A DNA stretch of 39,698 nt, taken from positions 1-39,698 of the forward strand of contig CAZJRD010000030.1 of NCBI GenBank assembly GCA_964548365.1, given 5' to 3'. The DNA is from B46-G9 sp964548365. GTDB lineage: Bacteria > Desulfobacterota > DSM-4660 > Desulfatiglandales > Desulfatiglandaceae. The translations under genes were made by a program, and so were the position numbers. The notes beneath the pieces are model-generated. The model did not search any database. It saw nothing but the letters and a program-made list of their open reading frames with translations, and was not told the DNA's origin. This document shows positions 15,790 through 23,623 of the stretch, in pieces. How positions within the stretch are numbered: position 1 is the first letter of the stretch; every line of letters begins with the position of its first letter.

Positions 15790-16521
15790 CTAAAAAGGCC
15801 AGACCACATCCAGGATTCTTGCCAGCCATCCGGGACGCTGCTTGTCACTTACCGGGCCGCTGCCCGTGTAATCGATCCTCGCATCAGCAATATAGCTGGA
15901 AAGGACCGTATTGTCGGGTGAAATATCGCTGGGCCGGATAATCCCCGACAGGATAATATGCTGGGTCTCATTGTTCACCCTGATCTTGCGTGTGCCTTCG
16001 ATGTAGAGGTTTCCGTTCGGAAGGACCTGCACCACCCGGGCTGTAACGGAAGCGGTCATGCTTTCATCACGGCTCGTGGAACCGGAACCGTCGAATTTGT
16101 TTCCCATGGATGCCTTGAACATGGCAGTATTGTCAAAGGCCTTGGGAACACCCCACGATTTCATCTTGGATTCATAGCCCAGGAGGTTATTAATCCCCGC
16201 ATCAATGGAAGAGGTTCGCGCCGTCTTCGTGTCTGCTTTCTTGGTGGCCTTGGATGTCTCCACGATATTGATGGTCACCAGGTCTCCCACCTTGTGCGCC
16301 CGGAGATCCTGAAAATAACCTTCATAGCTGCTCTCTCGAAAGAGGCTCGCCTCCGTGGCTGTCTGGTATTCACTCACGGGGCGTGCCTTCGCGGATATTC
16401 CGTTTCCGGGGTGCACTCCCGGCGCCATAGTCCCGGTCTGCTTCATGGCCTTTCCGCCCGCACAGGCCGATAGTGCCATGGCCAAAAGAACAATCATTCC
16501 AATCTTGATAGATTTCTTCAT
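15790..16521 (-). CDS. flgH: Flagellar L-ring lipoprotein FlgH
   Basis: This 243-residue lipoprotein has a lipobox LSAC (cleavage before Cys20) after a short signal sequence. The FlgH core follows, with SLFRESSYEGYFQDLRAHKVGDLVTINIVETSKA, then LPNGNLYIEGTRKIRVNNETQHIILSGIIRP and YIADARIDYTGSGPVSDKQRPGW. FlgH forms the outer-membrane ring around the rod. AGGAG lies ahead of the ATG. It sits between flgA and flgI with gaps of 11 bp each, as in a tight operon. Confidence 0.97.
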   Translation of the reverse strand: MKKSIKIGMIVLLAMALSACAGGKAMKQTGTMAPGVHPGNGISAKARPVSEYQTATEASLFRESSYEGYFQDLRAHKVGDLVTINIVETSKATKKADTKTARTSSIDAGINNLLGYESKMKSWGVPKAFDNTAMFKASMGNKFDGSGSTSRDESMTASVTARVVQVLPNGNLYIEGTRKIRVNNETQHIILSGIIRPSDISPDNTVLSSYIADARIDYTGSGPVSDKQRPGWLARILDVVWPF

Positions 16522-16532
16522 GCCAGCTTCTC

Positions 16533-17516
16533 CTAAAAAGCGACCCGGACCTGCCCGGGGCCGATGACTTTTGCAAAGATCTCTTTTCCGCTGCTGATAT
16601 TGATGACCCTGATTTGTTCGCCGGAGCGCCCGTCTTCCATCACCTTGCCTAAAGCGCTCACCGCTACGCTACTGTTTTCGGCTTTTATGATGACCCGGTC
16701 ACCCTTTCTCACCGCAGGCGGAATTTCCACCATTTCCCGCTTGACCACCTGGCCCATTTGAAGGGCCCTGGCAGCACGTTTCCCGACTACCTGTTCAAGA
16801 CGCTGCATTTCTGTCCCGCATGACCGCATTGATTTTTCAGTCACTTCAACAAGGTCTTTCGCGTCAATCGTTTCTCCCTTTCGGATTTTTCTCGCCGTCT
16901 TAATAACCCTCCGATTGACCAGGATCCGCCCGGAAACAGGGACTTTCTTGTACAGCCTGCCATCAACGGAGAAAAAAATCACCAGCGAGATATCACCCAC
17001 GAAATCTCCCCCGGCCTTTTCCCGCACGTCCCATGAAAGATGTCCACACGGCAACGTGGCCTGTCCGGGCACCCGCACCCTTTCCAGTTCCATCTCTTTC
17101 CTGTCCCACGGAGAATGAGAGAAAACATACTGTTTAAAAATGTCGGTCATTTTTTTTTCGCTGATCACTTGTCCATCCCTGTGCACCAGGAGATTCTGAG
17201 GCACCTTCACCCGCACCTGCTGATCGCCACCCATGAGGGACGCGAGCCGGTAGATCAAAAACCGGCTGTTCAGATCAACATTTCTTCCCGGAGCAGGGGC
17301 GGCGGCCACTTTTCGAGCACGAAATCGGGAAACGCGCACGTCCCCCTTCGGGGTAAATGTGGCAATATCCCCGAGCCTGATGGTGTCACCGGTGACCGTG
17401 GCCTTTTCCTTGATCAAGATACGCAATTCACCTGCATGGGTGACCTGCCCAAAGGCCAGAAACACCAGTGCGGCTGTCAAGAAAAAGCAGAGGCATCCTA
17501 TCTTTTTACCGGACAT
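16533..17516 (-). CDS. flgA: P-ring assembly chaperone FlgA
   Basis: This 327-residue periplasmic protein has an N-terminal signal peptide (CFFLTAALVFLAFGQVTHA). Its C-terminal SAF-like domain carries GRILVNRRVIKTARKIRKGETI and VVGKRAARALQMGQVVKREMVE. It ends AVSALGKVMEDGRSGEQIRVIN, typical of FlgA. FlgA binds FlgI in the periplasm during P-ring assembly. The ATG at 17516 is preferred because GGGAGAG lies just upstream; the alternative ATG at 17534 lies before that sequence. It is longer than enteric FlgA (about 219 residues), as in other deltaproteobacteria, owing to an extra N-terminal domain. Confidence 0.95.
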   Translation of the reverse strand: MSGKKIGCLCFFLTAALVFLAFGQVTHAGELRILIKEKATVTGDTIRLGDIATFTPKGDVRVSRFRARKVAAAPAPGRNVDLNSRFLIYRLASLMGGDQQVRVKVPQNLLVHRDGQVISEKKMTDIFKQYVFSHSPWDRKEMELERVRVPGQATLPCGHLSWDVREKAGGDFVGDISLVIFFSVDGRLYKKVPVSGRILVNRRVIKTARKIRKGETIDAKDLVEVTEKSMRSCGTEMQRLEQVVGKRAARALQMGQVVKREMVEIPPAVRKGDRVIIKAENSSVAVSALGKVMEDGRSGEQIRVINISSGKEIFAKVIGPGQVRVAF

Positions 17517-17617
17517 CTTTTCTCTCCCAACCATGACTGTTCAGGGTGCTTCGGCTGTAGGCTGAAGGTTGTTGGTTTTTTCTTAATGCCTACGGTCTAA
17601 ACACCTAATACTTTACT

Positions 17618-18400
17618 TTATCTAATAATATTGTCGGCCATTTGCAACATCTCGTCAGCGGCCTTGATGGCCTTGGAGCTGACTTCATAGGCCCGCTGAC
17701 TCGTGATCATGTTCACCATCTCTTCCACCACATCCACGTTCGACATCTCAAGGTACCCTTGGGAGACGGTGCCCATGCCGTCCACCCCCGGATTTCCCTC
17801 CACCGGGTCGCCCGACGAAAGGCTGGTCTGAAAGCGGTTCCCTCCCATGCTCAGGAGCCCAGCAGGATTGGAGAAGCTGTAGAGGGTCAATTGCGCGGTT
17901 GCGAGCTCATTTCCCCCGGCATCCATGGCAACCATGTTGCCCCCGGAGTCTACAGTGAAATTGACCGCATCAGCTGGAATTGCGAATTCGGGCTGCAAAC
18001 GGTCTCCGTCAGGAGTGCAGACGTACCCTTCGCTGTCCACCTTGAAGCTGCCCGAACGGATATAGACCTCTTCGCCGTTACTCAAAACCTTGAAAAAGCC
18101 CTTTCCTTCAATGGCCAGGTCCAGATTGTTCTTTGTCTGCACATAGTCACCCTGGGAGAAAATCTTCTGTACAGATGCTGGCTTGGTGCCCATGCCTATC
18201 TGGATTCCCGTGGGTATCTGACCACCCGAAGCTGTTGCGGCACCCGGGGCGCGGAGATTCTGATACAGCAGGTCCTCAAAATCAGCTCTGCTCTTCTTGA
18301 AGCCACTGGTGTTTACGTTGGCCAAATTATTGGCGATCACGTCCATATTGAGTTTTTGAGCTGCCATCCCTGAAGCAGCCGTCCACAAACTCCTGATCAT
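17618..18400 (-). CDS. flgG: Distal rod protein FlgG
   Basis: This 260-residue protein starts MIRSLWTAASGMAAQKLNMDVIANNLANVNTSGFKKSRADF, the classic FlgG N terminus. It ends with VDVVEEMVNMITSQRAYEVSSKAIKAADEMLQMANNI-type helices. FlgG makes up the distal rod. GGGAGG lies 9 nt before the ATG. It follows flgF by 103 bp, with no recognised promoter in the gap. The 101-bp flgG-flgA gap carries a repeat-like stretch (TAGGCTGAAGG, CTACGGTCTAA). Confidence 0.97.
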   Translation of the reverse strand: MIRSLWTAASGMAAQKLNMDVIANNLANVNTSGFKKSRADFEDLLYQNLRAPGAATASGGQIPTGIQIGMGTKPASVQKIFSQGDYVQTKNNLDLAIEGKGFFKVLSNGEEVYIRSGSFKVDSEGYVCTPDGDRLQPEFAIPADAVNFTVDSGGNMVAMDAGGNELATAQLTLYSFSNPAGLLSMGGNRFQTSLSSGDPVEGNPGVDGMGTVSQGYLEMSNVDVVEEMVNMITSQRAYEVSSKAIKAADEMLQMADNIIR

Positions 18401-18503
18401 GATGAGTACCTCCCGTTCTTTCGCGTTCTTAATGGAATCATAAGGGCAATCTTTTGTAAGGACTTCATATTGTTTCCTATCTCGCCAACTGTATTTCGCC
18501 AGT

Positions 18504-19247
18504 TTATCCTACCTTACTGACGTCGTTGATCGCCTTGTTATTGAGCCCGTCCATCACTTGTATGGCCTTCTGGTAACTCTCGAATGCCCTGAGAGAATGG
18601 ATCATGGTCACCATTTCTTCAGGGACGTTTACATTTGAATCTTCTGCATAGCCCTGCCTGACAATGGTCTCCTGCGGGAGGGGGAGCTCATCGCTACCCT
18701 CCACCGCACGGAAAAGTGTTGCGCCGACCTTTTCAAGGAGTTCAGGCTGGGCAAAATCCGTCAGATCAAGCTGCCCCACTTCCGAGCCGTCCACCAGGAC
18801 CTTTCCCGTTTTATCTATAACCACATTCTCCCCTGAAACGGATATGGGGCCGCCCTTCCCGAGGACCGGATTCCCATCCTGCGTCATGAGCAACCCCTCC
18901 TCATCACTGGAAAAATTGCCCTTGCGGGTGTAGCGGACTCCTTCCGGAGTCTGGATCTTGAAAAAGCCTTTCCCTTCTATGGCCAGATCCAGGGAATTTC
19001 CGGTTGGACGGAGCGGGCCATCGCTAAAATCCGTCTGAACGTGCACGAGGTTCGGGTCCTGGTTGGGGGCACCGGACCCCTGTGGGGTGCCGGTGCTCCC
19101 AGGGGCGGTTCCCTGAAGCATGTTCTGAAAAGAAATCTTGTCCCTCTTGAACCCGATGACCGCGGCATTTGCCAGGTTGTTCGCGATCACATCCGCTCTC
19201 ACTTCCTCCTTCACGCACCCCCGAACCGCTTCCAGCATGCCAATCAT
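18504..19247 (-). CDS. flgF: Proximal/distal rod protein FlgF
   Basis: This 247-residue rod protein has the motif RADVIANNLANAAVIGFKRDKISF near the N terminus, the LAIEGKGFFKIQTPEG core shared by FlgE/F/G, and a C-terminal helix EEMVTMIHSLRAFESYQKAIQVMDGL. It is first in the flgFGAHIJNKL-csrA-fliW run and lies behind a perfect sigma-54 site. GGAGA precedes the ATG. FlgF and FlgG are similar; the shorter, less conserved N terminus and first position support FlgF. Confidence 0.93.
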   Translation of the reverse strand: MIGMLEAVRGCVKEEVRADVIANNLANAAVIGFKRDKISFQNMLQGTAPGSTGTPQGSGAPNQDPNLVHVQTDFSDGPLRPTGNSLDLAIEGKGFFKIQTPEGVRYTRKGNFSSDEEGLLMTQDGNPVLGKGGPISVSGENVVIDKTGKVLVDGSEVGQLDLTDFAQPELLEKVGATLFRAVEGSDELPLPQETIVRQGYAEDSNVNVPEEMVTMIHSLRAFESYQKAIQVMDGLNNKAINDVSKVG

Positions 19248-19318
19248 GTGCTCAATTCTCCTTTTCAGGCCCTGCTTCCGTCAAATTCTTTAAATCCGCT
19301 CTCTCTATTCCCTCTAAT

Positions 19319-19334
19319 AGCAATAAGCGTACCA
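19319..19334 (-). promoter_or_regulatory. sigma-54 (-24/-12) promoter for the flgF operon
   Basis: The minus strand reads TGGTACGCTTATTGCT, a full match to TGGYACR-N4-TTGCW. The expected start is near 19308, giving a leader of about 60 nt to flgF. The 429-bp gap 19248-19676 contains this site, an inverted repeat GGAAACAC/GTGTTTCC (19407-19414 and 19457-19464) upstream of it, and copy 2 of the composite repeat. No gene is visible in it. Confidence 0.8.
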
Positions 19335-19502
19335 CATGGAAAAAAGAAACCAGTTTTGCGATGTAACAGGGTAACTATATGTTTTTACAGTTGTTTTAAT
19401 TAACATGGAAACACCTGCTCTGCGCATCTCGGCACCAGCCCGCGTCAGCCATGCACGTGTTTCCTGCATCTCGGAAAAATTTACCGACCCTCCCAGTTGG
19501 AG

Positions 19503-19690
19503 GTTGAGTCCGTTGGCCCGTTGAGCCGGTTTGCCCGTTTCAATGAAACGATCTCCTTCCCTTTTCGCCTTTCACCTTTATCCTTCAACCTTCAGCCTTC
19601 AGCCTATTAAGCTATTTAGACTCCTGACCCCTGCCCCCCTGCCCTGACTCAAGACTCCACACTCACCACTCCAGACTCATGACTCACCAC
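19503..19690. repeat. Composite intergenic repeat, copy 2
   Basis: The block starts GTTGAGTCCGTTGGCCCGTT (19503 onward) and continues through GCCGGTTTGCCCGTTTCAAT, a CCTTCAGCCTTCAGCCT block (about 19580-19603), TATTAAGCTATTTAGACTCC (about 19604-19623), and GACTC heptads that end inside the last codons of flhX. It is in the same orientation as copy 3 at about 36529-36760 and inverted relative to copy 1. Confidence 0.8.
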
Positions 19691-19982
19691 CATATTTTTG
19701 GTTCATGCGATACGCAAAGGCCAGCACCTCTGCGACAACCTGATACAGGGCTGCAGGGATCTCTTCATACCAGTCCAGTTGCATTAGTGAAAGAACCAGG
19801 TCCGGGTCCTCTTTCAGGGGAATCCCTCTTTTCCTTGCAAGCGCGATAATCTTTTCCGCGACCGCGCCGCTTCCCTTCGCAGAAATCCTCGGGGCATTGT
19901 CTTTCGCGGCATCATATTTCAACGCAACCGCCCTTTTTCTCACTTTTCCTCTGTCCCTTTTCAACGTTTCTTTTTTCTCCAA
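19677..19982 (-). CDS. FlhX: free-standing FlhB cytoplasmic C-domain (EscU/YscU-type switch homologue)
   Basis: This 101-residue protein is homologous to the C-terminal subdomain (FlhB-CC) that follows the NPxH cleavage site. AVALKYDAAKDNAPRISAKG corresponds to the start of the cleaved fragment, and IPLKEDPDLVLSLMQLDW...EIPAALYQVVAEVLAFAY matches the rest. It lacks the membrane part and the NPxH motif. Similar stand-alone proteins (FlhX, FhlB, Bacillus YlqH) can partly replace FlhB-CC; their normal role is unsettled. The start is a TTG behind CGGAGAG. It follows a FliK-like gene, the same pairing as Bacillus ylqG-ylqH. The final Glu-Ser-stop is encoded by a GAGTCATGA repeat unit. Confidence 0.88.
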   Translation of the reverse strand: MEKKETLKRDRGKVRKRAVALKYDAAKDNAPRISAKGSGAVAEKIIALARKRGIPLKEDPDLVLSLMQLDWYEEIPAALYQVVAEVLAFAYRMNQKYGGES

Positions 19983-20022
19983 GAATGCTCTCCGCAGTAC
20001 CCCATGAGCAACAGCGATGCAT

Positions 20023-21087
20023 TCAAACCACCAGATCCATCAATCCATTCGTTCTCTTTTCTTCAGCAAAAGGATGAGTCACGCTCCCCTCTGTTACCGT
20101 TTCACAGGCAACCCGTGTCACCGTCAATCCCTTTTCTTCTATTCCCTTCTTCAGGAGGGCGATATTTTCTTCCAGCAAGCGGCCGATAGAATCGTTTGTC
20201 ACCTGCAGGGACAGCGCAACGTTCTCTTTCCGCAGCACACAGTCCACGTGAATCTCCCCCAATTGGCTGAAACAAAGGTCCATGTGAAGATGATGGAGAT
20301 CGCTTTTCTCCTCTTTCTTGCCAAACAGTTCGCCGTGCAGAAGCCCCCTCTGGTCTCCTCCCGGGATAAACCAGTACCAGCCACAGCCATCTTTGAGTGC
20401 TTCAAGGTTCAATGCCTGGTGGTTTTCCAGCAACGAAAGCAGGCGATCAATACGGCCTATCTGCGTTTGGATGTCCCGGGCAGGCAATGCGGACCGTTTT
20501 ATTTCCTTTTTCAGGGAGAGAAGCATCCCTTTGAGATCATTTTCGCTTAGCGCTACAACCGGTTCATTGGCCCAGTCCAGGAGAAGATGGCGGAACACTT
20601 TGTTTTCCCAGAAAATACCACTGCTGAGGAGGTTTCGGGAAAACCATACGGCGTCTTCCTGTGTTGGTCCTTGATAAAGAAGAAGGGGGAGAAGTTGTTT
20701 CAGATTTCTTGGCGAATGGAATGAAGCGAGCTCGCGAAGCAACCCCCCGAATAGGACGCGGTCTTTCTGCCCTGATATCCACCGATTGCCTGCTGAAATA
20801 AAATTGACATCCTCGCTTCTCATGACCTTGAGTTCAATTCTGGGAGGGCCTGTTTTGACCAGGAATGAATAGGATTTTCCTTCTGCCAGTTGAATCGATG
20901 TGCGCGCTTCAAAAGTTTTGCCGCCCGTGGTCACAAGGATAGAACCATTTGCCCTCTGGTGGATTACTTTCCCCTGGAAGGTCTGGCCTGCTTTGAAATG
21001 AATCTCTTTCGGCGAAACTTGAAGGTATACCTTGCCGTGGAGGGAACGACCGGCGGGGAGGCTGTTGGTGGGGACGCCTTTCATCAT
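20023..21087 (-). CDS. FliK-like protein (second hook-length-control-type protein)
   Basis: The first 80 or so of the 354 residues look beta-rich (VYLQVSPKEIHFKAGQTFQG, ILVTTGGKTFEARTSIQLAE). The C-terminal part has QLGEIHVDCVLRKENVALSLQV, then IGRLLEENIALLKKGIEEKGL, the pattern of the Flg_hook (FliK C) domain. That domain recognises FlhB-CC in true FliK. A full FliK gene is also present at 37485-39137, so this is an extra member. Its placement directly before flhX suggests the two proteins interact. It overlaps the DUF2802 gene by four bases (ATGA). The Flg_hook assignment is by eye and should be treated as probable. Confidence 0.65.
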   Translation of the reverse strand: MMKGVPTNSLPAGRSLHGKVYLQVSPKEIHFKAGQTFQGKVIHQRANGSILVTTGGKTFEARTSIQLAEGKSYSFLVKTGPPRIELKVMRSEDVNFISAGNRWISGQKDRVLFGGLLRELASFHSPRNLKQLLPLLLYQGPTQEDAVWFSRNLLSSGIFWENKVFRHLLLDWANEPVVALSENDLKGMLLSLKKEIKRSALPARDIQTQIGRIDRLLSLLENHQALNLEALKDGCGWYWFIPGGDQRGLLHGELFGKKEEKSDLHHLHMDLCFSQLGEIHVDCVLRKENVALSLQVTNDSIGRLLEENIALLKKGIEEKGLTVTRVACETVTEGSVTHPFAEEKRTNGLMDLVV

Positions 21088-21557
21088 TCCTTACGTGGAA
21101 TCGGCCCCTGCAATTTCAGCATGAGCTCAAGTTCTCCCAGGGGGATATCAAGAAGCTTGGCAATTTCTTTTCTGGCAATGCCTTGTTCCAGAAGGGTCTT
21201 CGCTGATCTCTTCAGACGCGCGGTATCGGTAAGAGAGTTCTTCTCGGATGGCCGTGACCTCTGCCATGTACTCATGAGCCCTTCGAGCCGAAGGGTAGCG
21301 CTTTCAGCGTCGGAAAGGAGTGTCTCCAGGTCCGTGATGACATTTCTGGTCAGGTTCCTTTTTTCTTCCAGGTTCTTTTCCAACGTCTCGCTGATCTGCC
21401 TCATTTCTTTCAGAAGAGTCCCTGGCTGTAAAAACGCAGGATCGGGACCGGTCGCGGTTTCCCGTTTGCGGTTCACATTCTTCAACAGAACCACCAGGAG
21501 GACCAGCATGAATATGTCTATGGCCATTTGTGCAATGGCCCAATATTGTTCCTGCAT
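21084..21557 (-). CDS. DUF2802/SwrB-like membrane-anchored coiled-coil protein
   Basis: This 157-residue protein has one N-terminal transmembrane helix (AQMAIDIFMLVLLVVLLKNV), a coiled coil (LKEMRQISETLEKNLEEKRNLTRNVI) and a C-terminal helix-turn-helix-like segment (ARLKRSAKTLLEQGIARKEIAKLL). That layout is shared by DUF2802 proteins next to fliA/flhG in Proteobacteria and by Bacillus SwrB/YlxL, which activates the flagellar export apparatus. The ATG at 21557 was preferred over an in-frame GTG four codons upstream; neither has a strong Shine-Dalgarno. Role inferred from layout and neighbours. Confidence 0.75.
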   Translation of the reverse strand: MQEQYWAIAQMAIDIFMLVLLVVLLKNVNRKRETATGPDPAFLQPGTLLKEMRQISETLEKNLEEKRNLTRNVITDLETLLSDAESATLRLEGLMSTWQRSRPSEKNSLTDTARLKRSAKTLLEQGIARKEIAKLLDIPLGELELMLKLQGPIPRKE

Positions 21558-21571
21558 AAACACCCGCACAA

Positions 21572-21886
21572 TCAGATCATCAGATCAATTTTGCTTTTCC
21601 GTTTCTTTCCCGGGAGCCGCTTCCCATATTCTAATACTGCCTCTTCCTGTTTCGGTTCCCCGTCTTTCACCACGAGCCTGCCTTCAGTTTCATTGTCCTT
21701 TTTTCCCATTGATTCCTGGATTCGCCCGTGAATGATGATATCCTCCTCTTCCTTTTTCCGTTTTTCGTTCCCGTTCTTTTTCTGCTTTTTTCTATCGCCG
21801 ATTTTTCTTTTCCCGGTGAGCCCTGACACCTTCCCGTGAGGCGGTGTTATGATTGACGTACCTGCAAGCGATGAATATTCGTCCAT
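21572..21886 (-). CDS. Small lysine-rich protein of unknown function
   Basis: This 104-residue, highly basic protein has the middle stretch GKRKIGDRKKQKKNGNEKRK followed by an acidic run and a second basic end (KRLPGKKRKSKI). It has no signal peptide or membrane segment and looks disordered. It has a good ribosome site (AAGGAGG) and lies in line with its neighbours (gaps of 14 and 25 bp), so it is likely a real gene. I do not recognise a family. Its charge is opposite to the acidic tail of the FliL-like protein encoded directly upstream. Confidence 0.65.
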   Translation of the reverse strand: MDEYSSLAGTSIITPPHGKVSGLTGKRKIGDRKKQKKNGNEKRKKEEEDIIIHGRIQESMGKKDNETEGRLVVKDGEPKQEEAVLEYGKRLPGKKRKSKIDLMI

Positions 21887-21911
21887 GGTATTCCTCCTTG
21901 CCAGTCATGAG

Positions 21912-22838
21912 TCAGATGACTGAGGCTTCGGCCACTCGAACCTCGACATTTTTTACTGCAAGCGCATGTTGGAAGACCTGTTTCAGTTCCGACGCCAAGG
22001 CTGATTTCTGTTCCACCATGTCCTTCTTTGATCCTGCCGCCTGTAACAGGTAGCGGTACACCTCATTTCGGACCATTACCGCTCTTCTCTTATACCTTGT
22101 CAGGGTTTCAGGACCCCATTTGACAGAAATGACAAGTCTGATCGCCGCGTTTTCGGAATCTTCAGGCAAAGGGATAAAAAAGGGCTGCAGGACGGTTTGC
22201 ACGTCAGATTGATCTTCATTCCCCGGTCCGCCAAGAAGCGAAACAACGTTCAGGGTTTTCCCACTGTCCCCGCCAAAGAACACGAAGCTGATGCCCATGG
22301 CAAGGAAAAGGCCTCCTGCTGACAGAAGCACCCATTTCTTCCGCAGAAGAGCAAGCGTGCCCATTTTTTTATGCTCTTTTTTCGGGGCTTGCTCGGCGCC
22401 CTCGGTCTTCTCTTCACGTACATCGTTCTCCTTTGCTGTTTCCTCTTCGGGCGTCGGTGTATCGGGTTCCGGGGGCTTTTCTTCGCCGGCATCAGCTTGA
22501 TCCAGGACCACCTCTTCTACCTGTTCAACATCACCGGCATCTTCTTTGTTTTCTTCGGTGCTTTCAACCCCCGCAGGCACTTTCTCGCTGGTGGTATCTT
22601 CTTCAGTCTTCTCTCCCCCTGCGACTTCGACCTGTGAACCTTCCTTTTTTTCCTCCAGCTCTTTCGGGGTATCGGGTGTTTCTTCTTGGGTGGGACCCTC
22701 CTCTTTCTCAGCTTTCTGTTCCTCGGTCTCCTCCCGAGAAACTTCTTCACCGACCTTCTCTTCTTCAGTCTCCTGTGGCTGATCTTCCGTTTTTTCTTCA
22801 GCGCTCATGGCCGCTGTCCCGCTTTCCTTTTCGCTCAT
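21912..22838 (-). CDS. FliL-like membrane protein with long Glu-rich cytoplasmic tail
   Basis: The protein has about 308 residues. Residues 1-165 are low complexity and strongly acidic (repeats of EE, EETEEQ, EEKPPEPDTPTPEE). A transmembrane helix follows at about 175-195 (WVLLSAGGLFLAMGISFVFF), then a C-terminal domain of about 100 residues with AIRLVISVKWGPETL and VRNEVYRYLLQAA, similar in layout to the periplasmic part of FliL. A regular FliL is present at 33290-33805, so this is a divergent second copy if the assignment holds. The ATG at 22838 overlaps nothing but lies 2 bp before the fliA stop. Its stop codon falls in a GACTCATGACT repeat. Confidence 0.6.
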   Translation of the reverse strand: MSEKESGTAAMSAEEKTEDQPQETEEEKVGEEVSREETEEQKAEKEEGPTQEETPDTPKELEEKKEGSQVEVAGGEKTEEDTTSEKVPAGVESTEENKEDAGDVEQVEEVVLDQADAGEEKPPEPDTPTPEEETAKENDVREEKTEGAEQAPKKEHKKMGTLALLRKKWVLLSAGGLFLAMGISFVFFGGDSGKTLNVVSLLGGPGNEDQSDVQTVLQPFFIPLPEDSENAAIRLVISVKWGPETLTRYKRRAVMVRNEVYRYLLQAAGSKKDMVEQKSALASELKQVFQHALAVKNVEVRVAEASVI

Positions 22839-22840
22839 TC

Positions 22841-23623
22841 TCAATCTTCAAAGTAACGTCTGACCTTGTGACGAAGCCTGATGACGGCCTTTGTATGAAG
22901 CTGAGAAATCCTCGACTCCGTGTACCCGATGACTTCCCCTATCTCTTTCATGGTGAGTTCTTCGTAGTAATAAAGCGTCACAACAATCCGCTCATTTTTT
23001 GGGAGTGCGTCTATGGCCTTTGCCAGCACCTCTTTCACTTCTGTCAGGTCGAGAGAGACAGCAGGATCCGTCATCATGGATCCTTGATGGGCATACCACA
23101 AGTTGTTGATTTTCTTGTGAGCCATCAGTTCTCCCAAGTCTTCCTCATTGAAGACGGAGATACCCTTGGTTTCTTCAAGCAACCGGAAGAAGGATTCCAT
23201 ATCAACGCCAAGCTCTTTTGCTACTTCCTCATCGCTCGCAGGCTTCATGGTGCGCCGTTCTACAATCCCGTATGCCCTTTCCAGTATCTTCGCGTTTTTT
23301 CTCACGGAACGGGGGACCCAATCCATGGTACGCAATTCATCGAGCATGGCTCCCCTGATCCGGAATTCGGCATAGGACTTGAAAGCCACCCCTTTCTCCG
23401 GATCGAACTTTTCTATGGCATCCAGAAGGCCCATTATGCCCGCGCTCAGGAGATCATTCTGATCAACGTGGCTGGGTAGTCGCATGGCGAGTCTTCCGGC
23501 CACCGTCTTGATCAATGGGGCATATTCAGTAACATAGTATTCCCGTTCGCTCTCAGATATCCGCGATCCAGTGTGACCATTTTGGCCATATTGTTTTACT
23601 TTTTTCGCAGCGCTAGTTGCCAT
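22841..23623 (-). CDS. fliA: RNA polymerase sigma-28 factor FliA
   Basis: This is a sigma-70 family protein of about 260 residues with region 2 sequence YVTEYAPLIKTVAGRLAMRLPSHVDQNDLLSAGIMGLLDAIE, then FKSYAEFRIRGAMLDELRTMDWVPRSVR (regions 2.4-3.0). Region 4 reads LPKNERIVVTLYYYEELTMKEIGEVIGYTESRISQLHTKA, matching FliA/SigD/WhiG. It directs late flagellar genes such as flagellin; a matching promoter is seen at 5687-5714. The ATG at 23623 is preferred because residues from there match FliA length; the upstream extension lies inside flhG. The gene overlaps the flhG end by 11 bp. No flgM (anti-sigma) gene is visible. Confidence 0.96.
   Translation of the reverse strand: MATSAAKKVKQYGQNGHTGSRISESEREYYVTEYAPLIKTVAGRLAMRLPSHVDQNDLLSAGIMGLLDAIEKFDPEKGVAFKSYAEFRIRGAMLDELRTMDWVPRSVRKNAKILERAYGIVERRTMKPASDEEVAKELGVDMESFFRLLEETKGISVFNEEDLGELMAHKKINNLWYAHQGSMMTDPAVSLDLTEVKEVLAKAIDALPKNERIVVTLYYYEELTMKEIGEVIGYTESRISQLHTKAVIRLRHKVRRYFED

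Noticed and set aside
22433..23479. Plus-strand ORF of 348 codons
   Set aside because: Antisense to fliA and the acidic FliL-like gene; its length comes from the Glu-rich codons read in reverse.
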